Shown: piece after piece, positions 1-8,580 of the stretch
Layout of the letters: the number at the start of each line of letters is the position of its first letter
How positions within the stretch are numbered: position 1 is the stretch's first letter
The notes under the pieces: model-generated
Told to the model about the DNA's origin: nothing
Databases searched by the model: none
What the model saw: only the letters and a program-made list of their open reading frames with translations
Translations under genes and position numbers: made by a program
NCBI GenBank assembly: GCA_018398765.1
Contig: JAHBMJ010002349.1
Location: 1-19,734, forward strand
Source of the DNA: Chromera velia
Lineage: Eukaryota > Sar > Chromeraceae
Direction of reading: 5' to 3'
DNA: 19,734 nucleotides

Positions 1-1
1 T

Positions 2-163
2 GGAGGAGAACTTTCTGAAGACCTGACTGAAAATTTTTCAGATCGGCATTTTGATGGATCAGCGCGCAGCCGGGAAGTGCTTTTTGGCCTTGGTGGCTGG
101 CCGGACCCTGGCCTGCAACGCGTAGCTTGCCTTCCGGGGCCATCACATGGTTGGCCAATCTAA
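2..163 (+). CDS. Possible 3' end of an upstream gene (weak)
   Basis: A reading frame open from the left edge to a TAA at 161-163 gives about 53 residues of mixed, protein-like composition (begins GGELSEDLTENF, ends SHGWPI). It could be the last exon of a gene that starts outside the window. It overlaps the start of the next candidate in another frame, so at most one of the two is likely real in the overlap. No domain is recognised. Confidence 0.2.
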   Translation, partial: GGELSEDLTENFSDRHFDGSARSREVLFGLGGWPDPGLQRVACLPGPSHGWPI

Positions 164-662
164 AATCGGCTCTCAAAATCGCTTTCCGTCGAATGTTTCA
201 AGTCGATCAAAGCACGACCTAGTGCCGCCTCTCTCCCATCACACAGACTTGCTCTCCAGCGATGAAAGTAGGCTTTATCGAAAGCCCAGAGGATTGACTT
301 CTTTGCTTTTTCTTGGGTTTATGACATTCACTCTACTGGTTGCCCTGAGAGGGCAATTTCGATCTTCCATCACGAAGGGCACGGCCCGTCTCCACGTAAA
401 CAGGCCTACGAAGTTGCCCCAGTAAAGCTTCCATTGAATCCTTTCTGTGTGTGCGCTCTTACAAGCTCTAGATGATGAGCTGGAAAGGCTTTCTGGATGA
501 GGGGGCTAGCTCTAGGTGGCCAGAAGGTGAGCCACTTTATGAATTTTTGCATATCTGTGCTGCAGGTCAGACTGAGCCTTTCTTGGAGGACCGTTTGTCG
601 GTGCTTAGGTTTCATGGGGAAGCATTACCGCTGGTAATCTCGGGTGATCTGAAGTTGTGGGA
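147..662 (+). CDS. Candidate single-pass membrane protein, N-terminal part, spliced and incomplete
   Basis: I do not recognise this gene. The ATG at 147 is followed by G. It opens a frame with a hydrophilic head of about 49 residues and then one membrane segment (residues about 50-67, LTSLLFLGFMTFTLLVAL) with basic residues before it, the layout of a type II signal anchor. The frame stops at 423, but CA|GTAAAG at 421/422 is a usable donor. An acceptor CTCTAG|G at 515/516 keeps the phase and leads into a protein-like stretch (WPEGEPLYEFLHICAAG, then a Leu-rich part to about 660). GA|GTGAGG at 662/663 looks like the next donor. A possible following exon begins after TTTCTGTAG at about 899, where two frames stay open and I cannot choose between them. 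The gene may also be decayed. A Golgi enzyme is one idea for this architecture, but no motif supports it. Confidence 0.33.
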
Positions 663-2119
663 GTGAGGCGCAGCTCTTGTTTGCACAAGAATTTGGAGGT
701 AGGGCTCCTGGGTAGACTAAGACCCAGTGGCCAGTGCCGGGCCTCACCCAGAAAAAACAAGAACGCTATGATGGCCGGTCGTGGGCAAGGTCCTCTGGCT
801 AGAGGCCATGGATCGATCAGGCTTTCAGAAGCTAAGCATTTACCTCTTATACGGTCATAGTGCTCAACATTTGTTTGGTTGAACTGCTTTCTGTAGGTGT
901 CAAATCGGCAGATCTGTTTGCGGACATTCATTCTTACCTTTCATGGGGGTTGCCCGCTGTATGCTCCCTCCTTACATCAGTGTGCAGATTCGGCGTATTC
1001 CATTAGAAGTAAAAGTTAGCTTGTTTGTGCATTACGCTGCACATTGTCATATATCTGTAGAGTTTGCAATCACTCCCCGATATATTAACATACGATAAGT
1101 CTTTCACCTCACTTACGTCCAACAATTCTAACATACACACCACAAACCCATTAAACCTTATCTTTAAAAGTTGTTCATACTTTCATGCAGATAAAAAACA
1201 ATAAATAGAATCATTCTAAGTGCTTTAAAGACTTAGTTTTTTATATAAAATTTAGTGTGATATATAGAAAATTAAAAGTCACTTTCTAGTACAAAAGTTT
1301 CAATTGTCAGTACAGTCAGTTGAACCATGAAGGAGAGAGAAAGAGATAGATCAACACAGCGCGGGAGGTCGTTTACGAGGTTTTCTTTCACTTACGAAAC
1401 AGATTCCAATCCCAACAAGAAGCTGCACTTGAGAGATCCACAGAGAGACCTCTGCCAGTCATCCTTGACTGCTCAGAAGCGCTGTTGCAGAAGGTTGTCC
1501 AAGCCGTCTCCTTTCCTTCATAACCAAAAGCCGCAATGCTTCATAGACTGTAGTCCACCCGACTCCTTCTCCTTCTACAGATTAAGGGAAGACCTCCTCT
1601 AGAACTAGTTCTCCACTCCTGCTTGCATCTGATATGCATAAACAGTAGATCGTTCACCTTGTCCATAGAAGCAAACTCGTCAAGATTCATCTAGCAGCTA
1701 AGTACACAACTGCTAGGAGGGTTTCTATCACGAAAGCGAGGACATGATTGAAACGACCAGGCTGCGCAAACAGATGCGTTACAAAGAACAGAGGAATGCC
1801 CTGAGGCTGCTTTAAGAGAAGAGGAGCGGTCCTTAGTCAAAGAGAGAGAAGGTGAGGAAACATCTTGAACTACAACACAGCAACAGCAAGCACTGTAGGC
1901 TATTGACCGCAGAACTAAGGTAAGGTGGAGGTATGTGTCAACGTGTCATGACAGGTAAGTCTCTGTGGTCTGTACTCAACTCTGTACAGCTCCTGGAGAA
2001 GTCTGTAAAAGTAATAGTAATACTCTCAATCCGAAGGCAAAGCAATGAATCCAATCTTGCATACTATCCAAAGCACAATACGCACAGAAATGACAAAACA
2101 ATACGTCCGTGCGATAATC

Positions 2120-2225
2120 GCTCAGCGCGGCGATTATTCGTTGCATACGTGCAACACGCGTACGTAACATAAGCCCGGCCAAGCCCGCGGCCCAATGCGC
2201 GGCACGGTACCCCGACGGCTACCTG
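2120..2225. repeat. GC-rich palindrome island 1
   Basis: A short GC-rich patch in AT-rich spacer. It contains an inverted repeat GTTGCA-TACG-TGCAAC, an ACGCGTACGT-type run, and CCCGCGG and GCGCGG blocks. It resembles the patches at 3421, 4000, 11100 and 13265 in being built from short self-complementary GC words. Function unknown. Confidence 0.4.
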
Positions 2226-2714
2226 TACTTCAACTAATAAGACAGTGGTACAATGTCATATTCCTTTCCCCAATGGAAATGATCTTTAAATGTTTTTGAG
2301 CAACTTTTTTTGCTTGTCCGACTGATCTTTCTATATGAGATATTCGTTTCTGACAGGCTCCATAAAATTTAGGGTCTTTTTTTATAGGAACCTGTTGCCG
2401 GTGTGTAGATGATTTTATTTATCGGCTCTCTGTCTGCCCCCGATAGACTGCTGAACAAGGCTTTTTGCAGTGGTTGGCATTAATTCAATCAGACTGCTTC
2501 ACTCGTTGTGACTCACCCTTTGTATCCGCCTCGTTTTCTGATTTGGGGGTTCGCAAGTTCATCACATCGCTCTTGTGCTCTCAACCCTCTCTCCTCTTTA
2601 TGATTTCTCGCCATATTGTAGTAAATGATTGATTAGATTAAGTTTGAATAACTGTTGTCCACTTAGCTTGCAGCTGGCATAATTGAACAGACCCATGCAT
2701 ATATGCGCCGCCCG

Positions 2715-2728
2715 GGAGTTTTAACTCC
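2715..2728. repeat. Short inverted repeat
   Basis: GGAGTT-TT-AACTCC is a perfect 6-bp stem with a two-base centre, next to CCCGGG and CCTAGG palindromes. It could be a chance hairpin. Confidence 0.4.
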
Positions 2729-2742
2729 ACCTAGGGTTTGGC

Positions 2743-2763
2743 ATCAATCAATCAATCAATCAA
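2743..2763. repeat. (ATCA)n microsatellite
   Basis: About five copies of ATCA in AT-rich spacer. A shorter run of the same type occurs near 17610-17632. Confidence 0.8.
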
Positions 2764-3420
2764 GAAACTAGATTAAATTCATTTTTTTCAATTTTGAAGT
2801 GTTATGAATTCTATCATATTTCATTTCAATCAAAAACATAAAAGCATGAATCAATAATTACCAAATTTTATGATTCTTTCCAGTAATAAATTAAGTTTGG
2901 GACCATAGATTTACTAATATTTATTCTAGGTTATCAAACTTAGGCTTTCAGTAACTGTTTTATCATTTTATAAAAACAAATTTAAAAAATAATCTATATT
3001 AAATTTTTAATACAAGTATAACTTGTGGGACAATACTACTAATATTTTTTTTTTATGTAATTGGGTTTGATTATATTCTATTTGTTTCTTATTATTTTAT
3101 TCGCGGACACCGATTTTAATTGTTGGGCATCGAGAAGGCACTGAAAATTAGTAATATCCGATATCGCCAAAAAGGTGCGTGTCCTTAGGAAGCCGCCCCC
3201 CTTGCCCAGCTTTAGGGCGGCTGTGGAAGAAAAAAATTGGCTCTTTTCAGGTTGTAAAGCTCGGGATCAGCCGGATAACTCTTCAAGATGAGGGTTCTGA
3301 TCATCTTTTTTGTTCTCAACCTCTCTGGTTGACAGTGGAAATCATAACTAAACAGTGAAGAAAATGATACAATGGAGACAACATGCAATCAGATAGACTG
3401 TACAGCTTTTAATTTTAATT

Positions 3421-3480
3421 GCGTGCGCCTACAGCTCAGCCGGGCCCGGAAACTCAGGGCGCATGTCGCGCGCATCGATT
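3421..3480. repeat. GC-rich palindrome island 2
   Basis: A 60-bp GC-rich patch in AT-rich DNA. It includes the perfect 10-bp palindrome CCGGGCCCGG at 3440-3449 and a TCGCGCGC run before ATCGAT. It belongs to the same class as the other islands in this window. Confidence 0.4.
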
Positions 3481-3999
3481 CAAAAATAGACATATAATAC
3501 ATGCATGTGCGTGATACAAACTGTGATACATGCATATAGAATTTTTAATTTTAAAAACATCTGCATGCATTCATGTATGATCTTCAATCGATCGACGCTT
3601 AGAGCATCCATGCATATGAATTATATATTAATATCTGTCAGTCAGTCAGTATGAGGCTACTATAAGCTGGTCTTTAGCGGTGGAGTTAAAAAGGTGAATG
3701 CCTTGAAATGCTTCGCAAACAACCTCAAAGGTGAGTGCCTTGACTTTAATGTCTCAATAGAATTTTTTTTTTTCCCCCAATTTATTCAGAATATATTCTG
3801 TCATCCCCTGAAGAGTCTTTAATTGAGTGTTTAGAAAAATTGAGAAAAAATGTTGCACTTTTAATAACTTTTAGCGGAAAGTCGCGCACTTGAGTAAAGG
3901 AGCCGAAGTTGCTTAGTTGTTTACTGCCACTGAGCCGATCCATGCACAAAACAGACTATACTTTAACCATGTATACTAGTGGGGGGGCTGGCCATGTTT

Positions 4000-4080
4000 G
4001 GCGTACCCGGCGCACAGGCGCACACCGACCAAACTATAAACTATGCCAGACTAACTTCCGCGCGCAAGGCGCGCGAACTG
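4000..4080. repeat. GC-rich palindrome island 3 with a perfect hairpin
   Basis: Contains CGCGCGC-AAG-GCGCGCG at 4059-4075, a perfect 7-bp stem with a 3-base loop, and a repeated GGCGCACA word just upstream. It lies about 190 bp before the start codon at 4268, so a promoter role is possible but unproven. Confidence 0.45.
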
Positions 4081-4267
4081 ACTTGTATATTATATAATTA
4101 ATATAAGAGGCTCACAGCACTACATATATATATATGACAGCAGCCTCTGTATGAACCTCAAAAGGATTTTCTCTCGACCGCTAAAGGAGCTGAGTTTCCC
4201 AACGAAAAGGTGTCCAAGTTCTCTCAGGCAGTCAGTCTCCAACTTTTCTCAGGCATCTTTTTCAGAA

Positions 4268-4612
4268 ATGGTATTCAAGGCCTTCCTCTCCCTTTTCCTT
4301 GTGGTCCTCTCATGCGTCTCGGGAACTTCGATTCGTCCCCGAGCTGGCGGATTCCTTCAGCAGTCGAGCCTGGGTCCCACATGTGTCGATGACCCGAGGA
4401 TGAACGAAATTTGTAAAGGCGCGCAAGAGAATGCCGGGTGCTTCGTCGGTTGTGAATTTAGTAACAAGCACAAAGACACCCGGGTTGTGGGATGGACCAA
4501 AGGATCCTATACGGGACAGTGCCTGAAACAAGGGGGCACGGATGCTGAACCTACTTGCTCCTGTATCATTCCTGAAGGCGCCGAGTGCCTGGACATTGGA
4601 TCCCCTTCTTGA
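4268..4612 (+). CDS. Small secreted cysteine-rich protein, family unknown
   Basis: The frame is also open upstream to an ATG at 4151, but I choose the ATG at 4268. It has A at -3 and G at +4, and it places a classic signal peptide at the N terminus (MVFKAFLSLFLVVLSCVSG). The mature part of about 95 residues is intronless as read and carries eight cysteines after the signal, in the spacing TC-, EIC-, GCFVGC-, QC-, TCSC-, EC-. This suggests a compact disulphide-bonded domain secreted or delivered into the endomembrane system. It has no transmembrane segment after the signal and no motif of a known enzyme. A second, broken cysteine-containing coding stretch begins about 440 bp downstream on the same strand. 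That stretch may be a later exon of this gene or a decayed relative, but no good donor with the right phase links them. Role unknown; being secreted is an inference from the signal peptide. Confidence 0.55.
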   Translation: MVFKAFLSLFLVVLSCVSGTSIRPRAGGFLQQSSLGPTCVDDPRMNEICKGAQENAGCFVGCEFSNKHKDTRVVGWTKGSYTGQCLKQGGTDAEPTCSCIIPEGAECLDIGSPS

Positions 4613-5055
4613 AACTTTTAGAGGCAGAACGTTTGCGGGTCAGTCTTGTCGAGAGCAACCTCGTATCTGTACATATCGGAAGTGGTCAGAGACTGCAGAG
4701 TGAATTTCGCTCTGCTGCGCTCGTTTTAGAGTCTACTTTGCCTTCCTTTGGAATGGCTTCAAGATGTGAGCGTCCCCTTCCGCTTTCCCCCCTCTTTTTT
4801 CTTTTTCGTCGGCAGAGGCGCTGAAGCTGCACTCTTCAAAAATGTACTTATATATTGGCTGCTTGTTTGACATTCCCTTTTCTTATTGCAAATGTATTGA
4901 CACGGAAGTAAGGGACATCAGGAGAGAGATGTCCCCGGGGCTGATGAAAGGGAGGGGATGTAAGTGTGAATCGAAGGTGAGCGAGCACCTTTTTTTTTCG
5001 GAGGAGTGAATGAAAAAAGAGTTACACATACATTGTCTCCCCCTTTGCTCTGCAG
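4613..5055. other. Spacer between the secreted-protein gene and the coding relic
   Basis: No gene is supported. The stretch ends in a pyrimidine-rich tract (CTCCCCCTTTGCTCTGCAG) that is a good 3' splice site at 5055/5056, so it could have been, or still be, an intron. Confidence 0.45.
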
Positions 5056-5390
5056 GAGCATGCGGACACAACATGCTCGATGAGTGCAACGACCTGATTT
5101 GATGACTGCTGCGCCGTCATGAGCCAAAAACCATACCATCAATGCCAACGACTTCACCAAGCCCGGCATCATCCACGTTGAAATGACTGTTCAGCCTCTA
5201 TACGAGTGACAAGATCCCCGATGTACTCATCAAGGTGGACCACAGGCGCTCATGCACCGACATCAAAGCCGTCAAAAAGTTCAACACCGTCTACATGCAT
5301 ATACAACCAGTCTCCTCCACCAGGACCAACTGTCACAACCTCAGCAAAGACGGCAGCTTCAAGGACTCCGTGCGTGCAAGGCAAAGACAG
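5056..5390 (+). pseudogene. Frameshifted coding relic, cysteine-containing
   Basis: Directly after a good acceptor (TGCAG, 5055), protein-like sequence runs in frame to a TGA at 5100-5102 (ACGHNMLDECNDLI). It continues in the next frame from 5101 (DDCCAVMSQ), in the third from about 5135 (INANDFTKPGIIHVEM), and again in the first from 5187 (KIPDVLIKVDHRRSCTDI) to about 5390. Each switch is one extra base, and all three sit at or next to T or A runs (5098-5100, 5126-5130, 5181-5183). Either this is a decaying gene or the assembly has homopolymer errors. The last frame stays formally open to 5648, but after about 5390 its composition no longer looks coding. The family is not recognised. It may be related to the cysteine-rich gene upstream. 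Confidence 0.45.
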
Positions 5391-5648
5391 TCGAGAAAGA
5401 AGAGAAAAGAAACAGAAATTCAATTTGTGCACATGAGACATGCCCGCAGAAAGGCAGAGATGTCTGTACGTTTCTTCTCGACCGGGCCATCCATGCACAC
5501 ATGCACTGAAGTGAAGAGTCGTGCACGAGATTCGCATCCGTCTGCGTGGAGAATGCAAGTCGGGGAAAAGTTTAAGGGGGAAAAAAGGTGGGAATTTCAC
5601 TGGGAAAACCTCCTGCACAAATCTGAGAGCGTCATTCGAGTCTACTAA

Positions 5649-6826
5649 GTGCATTTGCCAGTGAGAACGAAGATCGATATAAAGAAAGGGCCTGTCAAGT
5701 TCTGACACCCATGCATGCAGCATGCCACTGTGGTGACTGCGCCATGCCAGTGGTTAAGGTTCAAAAGTTTGATGGTCTGAGATTATTCTATTCTTTGGGT
5801 TTCCCCGCTCACTGAAAAGTTAAGTTTAGGCCAACGTTCATCCAGTGCTGCCAGTGCTTTAAGCAGTTGGTAAATTAAGCACCTAGTAAAGCACTCGAAA
5901 CTTGCTATTATCTGATCATTATCACCACCGGTCTACCACTGCATGGCATTCATCAATTTAGCCCATCAATACTAGCATCAATATTATATATCATAAAATA
6001 AAAGTATCAACAGTATTATCATCAACGGTTAACTTTTTTACTATAGTGTGATTATCTGACAGACTGTGACAGTTTTACTATAATTATATAGTATATGATA
6101 ATAATTGATGTGTAATAGCATTGTGTATTAACTGTCATGAAAAGTTAGTTGTTAGGAACCTAGGATAGTCATAGTGAGCTATGGTAGCTAGCAAGTTATA
6201 GTGATCATCAATCATGCATATACCAGTAGTGCTGAACTATTCTCAGTGTTCTAACTATTCCACCCGAACTTTTGGCTCATAGATGCAGGCATCGTACTAT
6301 ACAGTATTAATAATTTATTATACGTCCTACTACTACTATTATTATTATTATTTTGGTTATTATTACTATAGTACTAATGTATATACGCCATGCACTACAT
6401 TAAATATTTTGTCTTCTAATAATCTATCATATAATAGCATCTGTGATGTGCGGCGCCTAGCTAAAAACATAGAGATTATATTAGTAATATTAGATTTTTT
6501 TTGCTATCATGCTAGCTATCATCACGCTTGTGTTTAGATCAGGTTCAATCCTAGGTTCAATCATTGTTCATTACATGAATGAATGAATGAATGAATGAAT
6601 GAATGAATGAATGAAGTTGGCTTTGCTACATATACACCAAACAGGTCCTTTGCGGTCCCTGAGCTCCTTGAGGTGAGCTTGATCCAAGTTTTTTGCTTCA
6701 CTCCAGCAACTGCATGCACTCTCTCCCAGCTAAGCCGTGTACAAAAGAATCAATCTACATGCTGTTTTTTTCCCCAGCCACGGATAGGTGCTCATCCGAC
6801 TTCTTCGAAAATCCCCCACCCCATTC
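5649..6826. other. AT-rich spacer, no gene seen
   Basis: About 1.2 kb with no convincing coding sequence. It is AT-rich, with many ATTAT and TACTA repeats near 6300-6370 and a microsatellite at 6575. It should hold the 3' untranslated region of the E2 gene, which ends at 6827 on the minus strand. A direct repeat AGGTTCAATC occurs at 6541-6550 and 6553-6562. Confidence 0.6.
6575..6614. repeat. (ATGA)10 microsatellite
   Basis: Ten uninterrupted copies of ATGA, just beyond the 3' end of the E2 gene. Confidence 0.95.
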
Positions 6827-8546
6827 CTACAGCAGCAGTTCGTTCAGGTCCCTGATCAGTTTTTCGTCTGCATCCGGATCCATGGTCTCCGTAGCCCCCA
6901 ACAAGAAATACCGAACCACCCCACCTGAATCATGTTTTCTCTTCTTGCTCCCCCTCTTCTCCTGAGCCTGCACCAGACGCCTACACACCAACGCATGCCG
7001 TCTCCTGAAAAACGACCGGACCAACCCCTCAAACCCACCCGGGGGCCTCCTCAACATCCCTGAAGTCATTTGGACTACCAAGTGACGCACGCACTCGTTG
7101 TACGCCACGCTCTGCGCCGTTCCGCTCTGCGCATCGAATGCCGGTTCGTTCATATAGGGCGACTCTGTCAACATAAGCCCCGACAGAGACAGAATTACCT
7201 GCATCGATCGGAGGCAAATAACAATACATAATGATTCTGGGGAAATTGCAATACGTGCAATGGTTTGCTGCAGGATAGAGATCCGTTCACGCGCCCGTGA
7301 GTCGTCTTCTTTCCCCTACTCTCTTTCATTATAAGTTCAGAGTCCCATGCAGGGTTTCACACCTACGTCTTCTTTCCCCTACTCTCTTTCACAATAAGTT
7401 CAGATAGACCCATGCAGGGTCTCACACCTACGTGTGTGCATCGGCAGACAGAAAGGGAAGAAACAAAACAGAAGCGCCCATGTTGGGGCCCTCCTCCGTC
7501 AGTCCAACACCACGGAAAGGAGAAAAAAAGAAACAAAAAGGAGGAAGAAGACCGGAGGAGAAGAAATGCAGAAACAACAAGCCTTCGAGGCAAGGATGTT
7601 TCTTTTTTTTCGGAAGACAGACGACTTTTTTGTTTTTATCTTTCCTTCTCCCTGACTCGTATCCAGATAGGTCAACAGACAAAGCCAGACAGCCAGACAG
7701 ACAGACAAACCTGCAAAATTGTGGACTTGCCCCCTTCCCACCCAGGACCACTCCAGGTTCCGAGGAGGGACAAACACACCTTGCCTGCAGTTGACATGCA
7801 CATTCACACAAAGAAAGAACAGAACGAAGACTCAACGCGGACGAAGAGATTCATCCTCAACTTAAACACCATTTGTCTCTCACACACAAAGGAGCTAGCT
7901 TTCAACCTTCCTCACCGAACATTCATTACAGGCGACAAACAATCTACTTTTCTTATCATCGCGGCTGGGTCTTGTGAGAAAATCGGCTCTCAGTCCACAC
8001 TCCGGAAAAAAGAGGAAAAAAGAGAAAAACACGTGCAGCTGACTGGAAATTTAAAAATGAAAATATCCGGGACGACCAAAGAGAAAAGGAAGTCGAGGAA
8101 AGACTGCAAAAGTGAGAACAGCAGTCTAGATTGCAGAAGAAACGGAGGAGTGAAACACAGCTCAAGAAGACCCATGGAGCCTCTAACCCACCATCTGCAT
8201 ACAGATTGGGGTTCAGTCTCCCCGCCCCAAACGTCAAGAAGACGACCTCTGGGGGGACTTGGGGGAACGCGGGAGGAAGAAAGACGTCGAAGAAGTACAG
8301 AGACCTGGCAGTGCATGAGGAGAATTAAGTGATTGTAAGCATGAAGGAAGGAAGGAAGGAAGGAAGGTTCCATTGACTAGGAAAGGAAAGCACTTCAGGA
8401 GGTGCGATCAAGTGAAAGTAAGACTGAGTTCCTTCTCTCCTTTCCCTCTCCCTTCTGCGTTTCTTTCTTCCTCATTTTTTTTAAAAATTGGAAGCAGGGA
8501 GGGAAACTCAAACAGAACTTGACAGCAAGGTGCCGACACGCACGCA

Positions 8547-8580
<34 letters not shown>

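Larger units (their letters stand above)
663..4150. other. Long spacer, mostly AT-rich, no convincing gene
   Basis: About 3.5 kb without a supportable gene. From 1327 to 1602 a 91-residue plus-strand frame is open, rich in Arg, Ser and Lys, without a domain. From 1752 to 1868 a Glu/Gln-rich frame is open between stops. Both may be remains of coding sequence or chance. From about 1020 to 1320 and 2230 to 3900 the DNA is AT-rich, with long A or T runs and many ATGCAT and ATCGAT palindromes. Three GC-rich palindrome islands interrupt it and are listed separately. TATA-like sequence (4085-4135) lies shortly before the secreted-protein gene at 4268. Confidence 0.6.

Noticed and set aside
5250-5723. 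157-residue minus-strand frame
   Set aside because: It is antisense to the frameshifted relic and its composition is less protein-like than the plus-strand reading.
7412-8332. 306-residue open frame on the plus strand
   Set aside because: It is antisense to introns and exons 3-4 of the E2 gene, low in complexity (Lys, Arg, Glu, Thr) and shows no domain. The minus-strand E2 exons beneath it have exact phase and conserved motifs.
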